Part shown: piece by piece, positions 30,938 to 43,219 of the stretch
How positions within the stretch are numbered: the first letter of the stretch is position 1
How the letters are laid out: the number at the start of each line of letters is the position of its first letter
Source of the DNA: Brachionus manjavacas
Taxonomy: Eukaryota; Rotifera; Eurotatoria; Ploima; Brachionidae
Assembly (NCBI GenBank): GCA_019054805.1
Contig: JAHQIY010000003.1
Location: 9,548,001-9,612,000, forward strand
Direction of reading: 5' to 3'
Length of the DNA: 64,000 nucleotides
Position numbers and translations under genes: made by a program
The notes under the pieces: generated by a model
Told to the model about the DNA's origin: nothing
The model's input: only the letters and a program-made list of their open reading frames with translations
Database searches by the model: none

Positions 30938-33900
30938 TGTTCTAAACAAGTCTGAACGAGTGAAATTTTCTGATGAAGCTTTTTTTTTTTAAGAAATAAT
31001 TTTTAATCTTTTTTAAATAAATCAAAAATATTCTAGAAGTTTATCTAGATCGTCGATATTTATCTAGATTTATCTAAATATTAGCATTTATTCCAACTAG
31101 GGAGGATCCTAGAGGGAATCATACGGTTAATATTTATTTTTTATTTACAATTGGAGGGATCTAGATGATCAATTATTCACTTTTTATTTTGGAGTTCAAT
31201 TAAAATTTAATAATATTTTTTTCTTCATATTCTTAATTATTGAAAAATATTAATTTCTTTTTCAATCTACTTTTAAAAATATAAACTTTTGCCTTTACAA
31301 TGAAATTTGATCTTTTAGTTAAGATAATCTATTTTAAAAATTTTTTTTGCATCCGTTCCTTCAGAGTCTTTATTTAGTCAGGCTGATCTAATTCAGACCA
31401 ACATAAGAAATAGATTGAATCCGATTAATTTGGAAAATCTAAAATTACTAGAAGAAAATTTTCTATAAAAATAATTTATTAAAAAAATTAAACACTTTTT
31501 AAAAAATGAAGTAATGAAATTATTTCATTAAATTTGTAAAAGGCTTCGTTTATTGTATAACTAGTTATTGAATTGTTCATTCGGTCAAAGTTAGTTTTGA
31601 AAAACAAAAAATTAGCATCTACTATTCTCTGTTTGAAAACGGTTAAAAACTGAAATAAAAATAAAAAATTTAAAAATTATGAAAAGTCATTAATTTACTG
31701 AAATTACTGCCATCATGTTCTTTAATTTCATTTATGCTCATTACTGAAAATTCTCATTATTTATTTTTTAATTTTATTTATTAATTGATAATAAGAAAAA
31801 TTTTATTGTCTCCCTTTTTTTTTTAATATTCATATTTTTTTAAAATTTTTTGTATAAATTTAGAAATCAAAATATAAAAGGCTCAATTTACAATTATGAA
31901 ATTTTTATATAAGTGTACTAAATAAAATAAAGAATATTGACATCTCAAGTTAAATTTTATTAAATTTAAAAAAAAATTTAACTCAACTTTTTTACACCTG
32001 ACATATGGAACCCCATTTGGTAGTTTGTAAGAGTCATAATATTAAAAAACTGTAAAAATTGTAAATAATACCACAAATTTTAATAGAAAAACCACTTTTA
32101 CTATATTACAGTTAGTAAGGTTTTCATTAAAAATATTTTACATTCTAGAATGATAATAATAATCCTGTTGAATAATTTTTATTTTGTATTTATATGTAAT
32201 TTGATTAAAAAAAATTAAATTTTTTATTTATTTTTCACTGAAAAATTTAACTTTTAACTAAAGAAAAAATTTAACTTTTATAAATTTCTATTTAAGAATT
32301 TTTTCAATATTTTTTTCAAAAATTCAATAAATTGATCAAAATGATCTAGAGCATCTGAGCGATGCTGAACTTGATTTACTTTTTTAAATTTGCATTTGAA
32401 AAGATTCATTTTTAATAATACTAATTTTTATATTATTTTCTTTAAAAATTTAATTTTTTTTTCAAAATTGTAAATATGATCAATTTTAATTTTTAATATT
32501 AACCAACTTTATTAATCTAAATAAATAAAATGAATCATTTAAATATCAAAATAAATTTTAATATCAATAATTGAACTAAACAAATTAAATTATTTTTAAA
32601 ACTAAATTTTTTCCTTGAATTAAAATAAGCTTCTACTGTCCTTAAATCGAGTCAAGAATGACCCAATTTATAAATATAATAGTTTAAGATTTTTAATTTT
32701 TAACTAAATGTTAACCTTCTTTTAATGACAGTGTTTGCTTGATTTTTTCAAAAATTATCTAATTTTTAAAAATAATTCCTCTGTAGATAAATCAATTTAT
32801 GACACTACAAAACGGTTACTGAAAGTAAAAAACTTAAATTTGAATAATTAATTAGAAAATAAAACTTACAATAATAAATTTTATTGTTTTTATTGAGTCA
32901 TATGATAAAAATTATGAACCTAGTTGAACTAAGTTTAGTTTGGTTTAGTTAAATTTCTGGAAAACTTTTAAAATTTAATCTTAATCTTTTTTTTTAATTT
33001 GATCCTTGAATGTAAGACTGTTAATTTAGTTTTTTTGTTCATTTGCACTTGAACTAATGAACAAAATGAAAATAAAAAAATGAAAATAAAAATTAAAATA
33101 AAATAAAATAAAAATAAAGTATATAAAAGCAAAAATTAAATTATTTAAAATTAAATAATAAGTCCATTATTAAAGTTTTACTTTTATTTTGTTTTCTATA
33201 TTTTATTTTATTTCATTTTATTTGAAAATATATTAGCTCAAGGGCAAATGAACAAAAAATAAAATAAACTGTCCATAATTCAAAGTTCAAATTAAAAATA
33301 AGATCTGCATAAAAATATCAACCAAATTGTCCATGAATTACATGTTCACAATTAAACATGAAATAGCAAATAGACTAGATTGATCAACTAGTGGAAGATA
33401 AAGTAACAAACAGTATTCAAAACTTATACGGTATTCAAAAAAATAGAATTATAACCAGATTTTTAGGCAATTAAAAATTCAATGAAACTTTAAAAAATTT
33501 TACTTATATTACTAACTTAATAATTATTATTACATGCAAAATTAAAATCTGCTTAAGTACTGCTTTAAATTTATTTTATTTGAAAATTTTGAAAATTGAA
33601 ATTTGAGCAAAATTTTTGCTTTACTATTTTCAAGTTATAAGACTAAAAAATTATTTAACTAGTGAATTTAAAATATCTTTCTAAAATTACCAAGTTTTTA
33701 TGGCTTAAAATTTTCCTCACCGATAATTTTAATAAAAATACAACTATTTTGATAAAATTAAATCTAATCTAATAAATTTTCTAATTGAATAAAAATAAAA
33801 ATATCTAACTAGATTAAGAGAAATAAAATTTTTTTGAGTCGATGTCATGGTTCTAATGGGAATTGCAAAAATAATTAAAAAAATTAATAGATTAATAAAA

Positions 33901-35136
33901 TAAATTAATTAATATTATGAGTCATTTTGACTCGTTGGTGCTTCTAGTGTTAATACAAGAAGAGGAAATTTGTGTTTCAAGAAAGGCAACTTGAAGTTCA
34001 TGATCATGATCAAATGGTCAAAACTAAATAGATTAGAATATTAATAAAAATGATGAAATTAGGTTTTTTGAATTTTTTTTTCATCTAAACACAAAATGTT
34101 TATTAACTTAATTAAATATAAAAAATATTTTTTTTTGTCCCATTTGATCTTTAATTAACTTTTATAAAGTATTAAATTGAAAATTTTAAAGACAGATTTA
34201 AAATCCACATTAAGGCATCCAAATTGTGGCTTTAAATGATTTTTTAATATTAACTAAAATATATTACAGTGAAACAAAGTTAAATTTTGTATTGCAAAAT
34301 TTCAAAATATTGATTTAGATTTTATTTAACTTCAGATAAAAATTCATGTAATTTTCTTCCCAATTAAAGAATAAACAAATCATGTTTAATATAATTTACA
34401 AATTTAGTATTTTAAATATTGATAAAAATACCTTTTTTTGAACAAAAAATTAGAAATTTTGATTTGAAATCTAAATTCGATCGTTAACTTTAGCAATTAA
34501 TTTTCCAAGGTGTCCATGTATTATGATTGATTCTGTCTATATAAATACAGCAAAAACCAGTTTCTTAAAAAATTTAAAAAATCATCCTTAAGTCTCAAGT
34601 CCAAGTCCGAAGATTTCGATTGTAATGTGTGTTCTACTCTAATTGCAGTAGTTAAATATACATGGACCTAGTCTTTTACTTATTAAATAAAATTATTATT
34701 TATTTATAAAAGTTTGGTTATAAAAGTTTGATGTGCTTAAATTTTATAAAAGTTTGGAACTAATACTTAGGATCAATTCAAAAATCAATATTAAATAAAT
34801 AATAATAAAACCTAAATTTCTTAGAATTTTCAATAAAAATTATTTTGCCTTTTTATTATCAAATTTCAAAAAAAATTCGATTTATTAATTACTTTTCAAA
34901 ATAAATCAAACTAAATGAATTTGAAAGATTAAATTTTTTAAAAAATAAAGTCACACTAAAGCATTATTTCAGTCCATCTGGAAAAGTCGATGGTTTGAAT
35001 ATAACTGAATACATCTAAATGATGGGAAATATTTTGATGAATTCAGAAAAGTAAGTGTTTTTTTTTTTGAATTTTTTTTTTTTTTAGAAAATTGTTTAAT
35101 AATTTAAAACTAACAAACTTGAATTGAAATTGGCTT
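30938..35136. other. Long AT-rich gene-free region
   Basis: No frame above about 60 codons on either strand and no family motif. At 33905-33955 the sequence ggtgcttctagtgttaa is the mirror of taacactagaagcacc at 35740, suggesting scattered ends of a TTAA-specific (piggyBac-like) element, weakly supported. Runs of A and T and short direct repeats are otherwise unremarkable. Confidence 0.45.
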
Positions 35137-35185
35137 AAATTTTTTGGGGGGTGACAAATTTAATTTTTTTAAGATGAAAAAAATT
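35137..35185 (+). repeat. Second copy of the MULE element's left end
   Basis: About 45 bp containing ggtgacaaattta and ttttttaagatga match the left terminus at 37236-37280. Nothing further of the element follows, apart from ttttcggggtgag at 35213, a related motif. Confidence 0.55.
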
Positions 35186-37227
35186 ACTAGAATTATTTGC
35201 TCAATTAATAAAATTTTCGGGGTGAGTTTTTCAATATTATAAGAGTCAAAATATTTAAAATTTTTTGTTAATTTTTTATTAGAAAAAAAGAAAATTTATC
35301 TTGATTCAAGTATTTGGAATTTCAATAGTTTTGGGTCATGTCCAGAATGTGCTCAGTGATCAATATGTCATATTTTCATTCAGCAAATAACATACAGACC
35401 GAAATTGGAGCTAAAATCGAATCTATTTCGTCAGTAAGTTTGAGCGATGTCCGTCAAAGAAAGAAAATAAAGCAAATATTTGGTACAAGATTAAGTTAAA
35501 TTTGAGCCGGATAGTAAAGCAGGTAAGTTTTTTTGTTCAATTATTTTATTTATTTTTGTATTGTTTTGTATTGTTTTGCAAAAAAATTTCAATTAATTGC
35601 TAGCAGCGTTTTATTCTTTTCATTTTTTTTCCAAGAGAAAAAATTCTTTTTCTACCGTTTCCAATTGATTTTATTTGCTTTAAAATTAGATTTATGAATT
35701 TTTTTGAAACTTAGAGAAAAAAAAATTAAAACAATTTAACACTAGAAGCACCGAAATTTTTCAAACTTAAAAGCATCGGCGATGTCATTTCGACACATCT
35801 TCAATGCTATCTATTAATTAGTTATTTTATCGCGAGTTATTTTATCAACATTTTTTTAAATAGATTTAAAATTTAAATTTTTATGTTAAAATGCACTTTT
35901 TCAAAGATTTTTACTATAAAATCGTTTTGAACTCATTCTAAGTTTCCTTAAAAATTGGATAAAAAAATACAAAAATCTTGAAAAAAAATAATTCAACTCT
36001 AAAATGATACATACAAAAGAAGCTCTTCAGCGTTGTCCAATTATGAATCATTGTTAATAAAAAGGTCTAAAAAAGACAAGAAAACTTTCTTTTTTTTATA
36101 ATTCAGTAGGAATTTTTAAAAAACACATAACCTTTCTTTAAATTTTTTTAATAGATGTCAAAATGCCATCTACTGATGCTTTTCAGTATATTGGTCAATT
36201 TATCTTGAAATAAAATATTTGAAAAAATTTAGGATTTAATTTTAGTAAATAACAAAAACTAAAACCTTATTTACAAATTTTCAGTCCCAAAAACGTTAAT
36301 ATGAACCGGCAGCCGGCAATGTCATTTTGACAAAACTCAAAATATGTCAAAATGACATCAAATTGGATTTTTGACTTTTTTTGTTATTCAAAAATTATCA
36401 TTTTTTTTTCTTTTTTTTTCGTAAAATTTTTGAATTTTTTTCTTCAGAGCAGAGTTGTTTAAAAGTCGCTGCGCCAAAACATGCTCATGCATAAAAAAAT
36501 ATTTATATTTATTCAATTAAAATAATCATTTTGAAATAAACAATAAGTAAAATGAATTTTTTTTATCCTCAAAAAGTCAGGGATTTTTTTTCTCTATCCC
36601 ATATTTTTTTTAAAGCATAAGCATAAAATATCTTTGTCCAAAGTAATTCGTTACTCGGCCTAGACCTTTCATGAAAACTTCAACTTTAACGAGTTCTATA
36701 GGACCTCAAGTATCTGAAGTTGCTCAAGTTACTGAAGTAGATAATTTTGATCAAGTTGATCAAGTTTATGAGGTCGTTCAAAATTCATGATTTTTTTATT
36801 TTTTTTAATTTTTAAATTTATATTTATTAAATTTTTATTGTTAATATTATAGAATTTCACTTAGTTATCAAATTTTGATCGGATTTTGAATAATTAAAAA
36901 AAAATGGTCTCAACTTCACCCTCCCTAATTTAAAAAATTTTTTAAATTTTATTGCCCAATAATAAATCGAAATAATGTCAATAAAGTTAAAATAAAATGA
37001 AAATAAATTAAAAAAGACACATATTGAAATAGTGTAATAGTAAATTTTTTAACTGATAGCCGCCTGGTAAAATAAAAAAAACTTGTTTGGTAATGTCTCA
37101 ATTGGTCAGCACAGAATTGGAGCATGTTATAGCAGGAAATTAAAAAAAACGAAGAAGTATAAGACAAAAATGAAATAAAGCATGAGAAAAAAAAAGTGAA
37201 TTTCATTTAAAATTTCATGCATTTAAA
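35186..37227. other. AT-rich region with inverted gtcattttgac motifs
   Basis: From 35743 (cactagaagcacc after ttaa) to about 36370 the motif gatgtcatt(t)cgaca / atgtcaaaatgacat recurs in both orientations (35785, 36160, 36325, 36345), perhaps a decayed piggyBac-like MITE. A 39-codon frame at 36670-36789 has a repeated Q-V/E-V pattern (Q-V-S-E-V-A-Q-V-T-E-V) of unknown meaning. A frame of 85 codons on the minus strand at 36949-37206 is low-complexity and probably not real. Confidence 0.4.
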
Positions 37228-37509
37228 CGGCTTATATTTTTTCGGGGTGACAAATTAAATTTTTTTAAGATGACAAAAATAACTAAAAGTGGTGACTAAT
37301 TTTATTTGTTTTAGCTGACTATAAAAAACTAATTATTCTGACAAAAAAACTAAACGACTGACAAATTTATATATTGAGATGACTTTTTTATAATTTTTCA
37401 CTGACAAAATAAAACCTTATTTGTAGACAAAAAAAACTAATTTTAGTGACGAAAATATTTATTTAAATGACAAAATATAAAAAAATATAAAAAAATATAA
37501 ACGATTAAT

Positions 37510-38520
37510 TTATTTTTGTTTTTTCCCCTGAGTTGTTGATTTCTTTGGTCTTCCTCGTTTTCTTGGTAAATCCACTGTAGCTTCGACTGTAGATTCAGTA
37601 ACAGATTCTTTCTCAATGACTGAATCGGTAGGAGGCTCTTGAATATCTTCATTTTCTGAACTACTCAAATCACAATCATTTTGGTAAAACAAAGCTGCTT
37701 TTTGTTTTTTTGGTCTGCCTCTTTTGCGTTTTTGACCGATCGAAATTGTTTTAGCTTCTTCTGGGATAATGCAAAGCTTGTAACGGTATGCAAGGCCAAG
37801 AACATGAATGCAGATGTAGTGTTTAGCAAATTCTCTACAATTGCATTTGCTTTGTTTCCAATCATCGGAACATAGAATGGTCTCATTGATCTGGCAAAAT
37901 TGAGAGTAGTCATTAAATGTACGCCAAGATAAATTTTGTTTTGTTAAAATATAGTCGTCAACTGTTTCCTTTGTCAGCTTTAGATTGAGATCTTGATGAT
38001 TATAAAAAATACGACCATTAGAGGAAGAAATTTTGATAATACAGTCAGTTTTTATATTGCTAGTCCATTGAAAAGCGACAGTATACAATTGTAGATCGCA
38101 ATTAAATTCAGTGTAAAAAATTGCACGATTCACGTTTTCGGGATGCCTATCTCTTGACCAACGCCCAATGACGTCATTCTCTAAGATTGTAAGGAATGAA
38201 CTTAAATTGTGACGTTGCCTCATAGTTGACTCTAGCTTGATGATTAGATTCCAGGATTCTAAAGCATTATTGGTGGATGGTACACCGGGAGCATAGCCTT
38301 CAAACCAACCTTTTAATCTTAAAAAAATTATAAAATAAAAGATGAAAATATTAAAATATATATATATTAATAATACCTTGTAGTCCACTCGCAGCAAAAA
38401 TAATCAAGGAAATTGTCTATAAGCTCAGATTTATACGAACGCCACTTGTTAATGAAAAGTTTTAATACGGCATCAAAAATTTCTTCAGATTCGCACAATT
38501 GAAGCCGCATGATATCTTGT
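37510..38520 (-). pseudogene. MULE transposase, C-terminal part with SWIM zinc finger and AT-hooks
   Basis: Two exons on the minus strand: 38520-38377 and 38317-37510, separated by a 59-bp GT-AG intron (38318-38376) whose removal keeps the frame (C-E-W-T-T-R joined to L-K-G-W-F-E-G-Y). The product of about 316 residues has the MULE post-catalytic segment P-S-T-N-N-A-L-E-S-W, then a SWIM zinc finger C-N-C-R-E-F-A-K-H-Y-I-C-I-H, two AT-hooks K-R-G-R-P-K-K with an acidic Ser/Glu stretch between, and a basic end. SWIM and AT-hook parts bind DNA; the DDE catalytic domain should precede but is absent, because a splice acceptor at 38521-38522 now opens directly into the repeat cluster. Confidence 0.85.
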
Positions 38521-38556
38521 CTAATTATATCACTTTTAAATTTTTGTCACCTATTA

Positions 38557-38786
38557 ATTGTCACTTAATTAGTTTAATTATCAGTGAAGTAGTTTGTTTG
38601 TCACCTAGTTTAGTGTTTATTAGTCATTAGTCACTAATTAAATTAGTCACCATTTTTTTGGTTAATCTGTCATCCCGAAAATATTTAATTTGTCGGTCAA
38701 TTAGTTTATCTGTCAGTCAGTTAGTTTAATTGTCACTTAATTAGTTTAATTATCAGTGAAGTAGTTTGTTTGTCACCTAGTTTAGT
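38557..38786. repeat. 58-bp exact direct repeat in the MULE right-end cluster
   Basis: The segment from attgtcacttaattag to gtcacctagtttag occurs at 38557-38614 and again at 38729-38786, showing that the terminal cluster grows by duplication of multi-motif units. Confidence 0.85.
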
Positions 38787-38867
38787 TTTTTTGTCAGTAA
38801 AATTAGTCTTTTTTGTCAGTAAAATAGGAATTTTTTTGTCAGTCCATTAAATGATGGCCCATTTAAA

Positions 38868-39781
38868 TCTATATAATTTTCAAAAAAGCACTATAAAAAT
38901 TTTATAGATTTTTTTCTAATGTTCCAAAATAGTTCTGAAGTTGAAACAGAATGAAACAACTTTTTTATTACTAACTGCGTAAGTCTGCAAAATCTGTAAA
39001 AATTTATTGCAATTTTACTAGCATATTTCGGTTACTTTAACTAAAAAATCACTTAATATCTGTTCCTAAAAATTAACTGTCAATTAAATAAATGGACTGC
39101 GCGCAATGATTCTGGAGCAATTACGACTGTTAGCAATGATTCTGGAACAATTGCGACTGCTAGCAATGATTCTGGAACAATTATTATATTATTATTTATT
39201 TATTTAAAACTGATTAATCTCTATACTGCTAAAATAATTTTTTAAAACTTAATTAATTTACTTATGAAGACATCGAATATTTTTTAAAATAGCATAATAT
39301 TTCAAATTTCAAAAGAAACATTTCATTTAAAAAGAATTATTTAAAAATCAAAAAAATTAATTTTTTTTTGAATTTTTTTAATTAATTGATAATTTTAAAA
39401 AGCTGACAATGGCCAAAAAAGAAAAATTTTTTAATTTAATTTAAGTAAAATTAAAAAAAAATTAAAAAAAATAATTTAGGCTGAAAGAGTACCATACAAA
39501 AGGTGAAAAAGTCGGTTTCGTCGTCGATGTCGTCATTGTCAGCAGACCCGTTTTCATAAAATAGCACACTCGAATTGCTCAAAAACTTGGAGAGACGCTA
39601 AAAAGCAACAAGTTCGAGCAACAAATAGAGTAGAGTGTGGAGACAAACAAAATTGTCGTCATTCACAGCCTCCTAATCAAACAACTACACTCTTAGCCAA
39701 ATATGTTAGTTTTTAGGTAAGTTCGTACACTTTTATGTTTGATTTTTGTCTTACACTGTTAGCTAGATATGTCAGCAAAAA
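38868..39781. other. Intergenic region with a 30-bp tandem repeat and a possible short coding exon
   Basis: At 39103-39182 a 30-bp unit starting gcaatgattctgga is repeated 2.7 times and encodes a leucine-rich decapeptide. At about 39517-39715 a GC-richer stop-free plus-strand stretch reads C-R-H-C...H-S-N-C, a pattern like a small zinc knuckle, then T-W-R-D-A-K-K. It has no start codon and I cannot assign it; it may be a transposon exon. Confidence 0.4.
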
Positions 39782-40014
39782 CTTTTTTTATAAAGGTCTA
39801 AAAATTATTCTGCAAAATGTATCAACTGATTCATGGTTTGTATCATCCAAATTTCGTCTGTGCAAAAATTCTGTAAGTCTGCAAAACACTACATGTATTA
39901 AACAATCATCAAAATTTAATTGCACAAATTTTGCACAGACAAATTTTGGATGATACAAACCATGTATCAGTTGATACATTTTGCAGAATAATTTTTAGAC
40001 CTTTAGGAAAAAAG
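39782..40014. repeat. 233-bp palindrome with ~80-bp arms
   Basis: Arms 39782-39865 and 39932-40014 are inverted copies with few mismatches; both contain atgatacaaaccatg-type and aggtctaaaaattattctgc sequence. The loop is about 66 bp. If transcribed it would form a long hairpin RNA. Two overlapping 63- and 72-codon frames in the arms are a consequence of the symmetry. No target duplication was found. Confidence 0.85.
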
Positions 40015-41766
40015 TTATTTAAATTTAAAATTTTTTTTTTGTTTTTTGTTCCAAAATTCACAAAGCCCATTTATTTAATAGACAGTAAAACCTAAGTAAG
40101 TATTTTCTATTAGTCATTTTTAATTTAGAATTAATTTATTAAATTTTTGATTTAAATTAGCCATGGTTATCGAAAAAAGTTGCTAGCATCCACCAAACAA
40201 GACACAACATAGTTAGAACCGCACGCTTTATTTCATTTGAATATTATTAATATTTTGAAACAATCAAACTCAAGAAAAAGCAAGGAAAAGGTTGGTTAAT
40301 TTTTTTTTTTTTTTAATTAGTTCTCCCATGAATTTTGCAGAGGTTAAATGTAGATAACATAACCTCGGTAAAGAGATTTTTCGCACCAAAAGGGAAAATA
40401 CTATTTCAATTTTTATTTTTTGTTCCAAAATTCATAATGCCGTTCTAGTATTCAATCGTTAAATAAAAAAAAAATATATTCACAATCTTGACGCATGTAG
40501 GTTCTAAAACATACCGGACCATAGCTAAATAAGTAAAAGTTTAATTAACTTGAAATTAAATGAAGTTTTTATTAATGTTAAAAACATGGAAAAAGTGCGA
40601 GTATTCAAAAAATAATTTTAAGTTAATCTTGTAAGAATATTCTCATATTTTTAATTAAACTTTTTAGTGAAATAGAGCGAGTTGAATTTTAATTTGTAAA
40701 ATTGAAAAAAAAAATATTGAAAATCTTTTTTTCTAAATTTCAAATAATCAGTTTATTTTTTCCGACTCTTTTCATATAAGTTATAAATACAATAATTTGC
40801 TAAAAAAAATATCGATTTTTGCAATAAAATTAATTGATTAAAATTATTTTAAGGCTAATTAAAATCAATTTCCTAAATAAAGTTGGTTTTTTCTTGTTTA
40901 AATTTAAATTCTATACTTATTTTATTAATAATGGAGAATTTTAGAAATCAAATTAAATATCGCGTAGTTAATTAGTACACTGTGCTTCTAACTATCACAG
41001 CGCGTATATTGCGAATAAAGATTGCAACACGTTCAATAAATCAATAAAAGCAACGCGTGCTCTTGGCATAAGAGTAGTAAATGAAAAAAAATTGATAAAA
41101 ATTAAAAAAAAATTTTAATCAATTTAAATTTAATTTTAAAAATTGAATAATTATCATTACATAATTTCAATTTGCCTTGTTCATCAGAATCAATAAACTC
41201 AAGCAAAACGAAAAATCAGTCAAAGTTAAAAAAAAATTGTAAGTATTTTAAACTTTTCTAAACTTAGCATGAAAAAACTTGCTTTTAAACAGCAGAAATA
41301 AAACTGGTCGAGAAATGGTCAAGAAACTTAAAATAGAGTCATATATTGGTTATGATAGATGCTGATGTTTAAAAAAAGCAAAATAAATAAAAACGTATTG
41401 TGCTTGTGATCTAAGAATAAAACTAAAGGTGTCTAAAAATTAAGAATTTTTACAAAGTAAATTGTAAAATTATCTGTTTTCATACAAAATATGGTTTTTT
41501 TAAACCTATATACGCAATTAATTTTTATGTTTAATTTTTGTTACTCCGATTAAAAGAACTTTGTGTAAATTTTTTTTTCAAATTAAAAGAAAAATAGTTA
41601 AGCACTCGCTTTTTCTATTTAATCTTTCAAAGTCTCACTTCATCAATAATTTCTTTTTCAATTTTCCAAATAATTTCTCTATTAAACTATTTAGTCAACA
41701 AAAAAAAATTAACTAATAAAATTTAAGTTCAATTGTTTTTAGAAAAAATTAAAATAAATTTAATAA
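40015..41766. other. AT-rich region upstream of the three-exon gene
   Basis: No repeat or frame recognised. The promoter of the following gene presumably lies here, but no convincing core element can be chosen in such AT-rich sequence. Confidence 0.35.
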
Positions 41767-42704
41767 ATGAAGTCGGTAGAAAAAATAAATAAATTATATT
41801 CGTTTTATGCCCGAGAGTCTTCTTACCTGAGGTTTTTGGAAAGCCTCTTAAGCAAAAATGAAGATATTTTCGAAAATGATTTTTGTGACAGATTGCAACA
41901 AATAATCAGCAAAGATGCTATTTCAACAAAAAAGATCTATTCTCCTTTGACTGAAGTTGTAAAAAAATATTTTCTTGAATCTAGAGAATTGAGACAAACG
42001 ATCAAAAATGTAAGTTTTTTTCTCTTCAAGCGTAAAAATTTAATTTTTCCCTTACATTTTAGTTAGCAAGTGAAATTCATCAAAATGAAGATGATTTAAT
42101 AGAGGCAATTGAAGATCATTTTGACATTTTAATTGTTCAGACGCCAATGGATCAAAATGAACTAAAAAACGTTGCTTTAAAAGTTGAAAATTTAAAAAAC
42201 AAAGAGAAAAAATTGAAAGAAGATTTAGTGGAAATTTATTCTAAACAGAGTCAAATGGATAATGAATATATAAAATTTTGTGAACAAAATCATAAAATGT
42301 TCCAAATTTCCAATAAAGATGAGGAATCGAAAAGTAAGTTATTTTTTTATTTTTAAAGGGAGAATTTTTCTAATTATTAAACAATATAAAAATATATCGT
42401 TTTTAAATAAGAATGAATTTATTTTATTTTATTTTTAGCTGTGACATGTCCAGTTTGTCATCTCTTAGATATTCCAATTAAACATCCAATTACTAATGAT
42501 GAGCTTTGCGTCGGTTGCAAGGAATCTTTTACCAAAAGAAAAATTTGTTCAAAATGCCGATGCGACGAAAAAAAAGACGAATTCTGTCGAATGCGACGAC
42601 AGTTATACTCAAAATATTTTTTTCAAAAACAAAAGTTACCTCCATTCGAAATAAATTGTTCTGATTATAAAAATAAAGATAAAATCGATGCAATATCATT
42701 TTGA
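41767..42704 (+). CDS. Three-exon gene: coiled-coil protein with C-terminal Cys-rich domain
   Basis: Exons 41767-42009, 42063-42333 and 42439-42704 with consensus introns (GTAAGT...TTTTAG, 53 and 105 bp); splicing gives 259 residues in one frame, and an AATAAA lies at 42782. The N-terminus is helical; residues about 110-165 are a Lys/Glu-rich coiled coil (K-N-K-E-K-K-L-K-E-D-L). The last 85 residues carry T-C-P-V-C, then L-C-V-G-C, I-C-S-K-C-R-C and E-F-C-R-M-R-R: paired cysteines like a treble-clef or RING-like zinc module, followed by a basic segment. I do not recognise the family. ATG at 41767 is chosen because it opens the frame that splices cleanly. All parts are intact, so this is probably an expressed cellular gene. 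Confidence 0.8.
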
Positions 42705-43219
42705 GAAAAAAAAACTAATTAAACTTTATTTTTAATATAAAATAAGAGAAACATTGAATTATTTAATCATTCATTTTTATCAAATAAAAACTGTTGCCAT
42801 CCAAACCATAACTCCAAATCTGACCAAAGTTATTTTAAATTAAAAATTGATTAAAATTAGATATTGCTAATCTAAATAAATTTTATTTTTTTGTTGACAA
42901 ATTTACAAATTTATTGAAATTTAAAATATTAAGTCATCATCTTTATAGAGAAGTCACAAAAAAATTCTTAGTAATCATGAAGAAAAAGTGAATCGATTGA
43001 CCAAGTAAAATAATTGATTAAAATTAGCTATTGCTAATCTAAATCAATTTTATTTTGTTGTTGACTATTTTGTGTATCAATTGACCAAGAAAAATACAAT
43101 TTAAAATTTGTCAGAATCACTCATAACTAATAAATTATTAGTCAAGATCACAATAAATCATAACATATAATGCGAAATGGTCAAAATTTGACCGACATAC
43201 AAATAAATAAATTCAAATA
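42705..43219. other. 3' flank of the three-exon gene
   Basis: Contains the likely polyadenylation signal near 42782. A segment taattgattaaaattagctattgc near 43012-43050 repeats a similar one at 42845-42880. Nothing else is recognised. Confidence 0.4.

Larger units (their letters stand above)
37228..38859 (-). mobile_element. MULE DNA transposon, internally deleted, with subterminal repeat clusters
   Basis: Flanked by an 8-bp direct repeat catttaaa (37220-37227 and 38860-38867). The inner ends read CGGCTTATAT and, on the other strand, GGCCATCATT, a weak inverted repeat. Behind each end lies a cluster of a TGAC-A-rich motif (about TGACAAANTAACTAA): around eleven copies at 37236-37485 in plus orientation and around thirteen at 38545-38845 inverted. 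Between the clusters is the 3' part of a MULE transposase gene on the minus strand. The catalytic N-terminal part is missing, so this copy is non-autonomous. MULEs typically give 8-9-bp target duplications, which agrees. Confidence 0.7.

Noticed and set aside
36949-37206. Phe/Ser-rich 85-codon minus-strand frame as a membrane protein
   Set aside because: Low-complexity translation of AT-rich DNA; no orthologous feature, adjacent to a transposon end.
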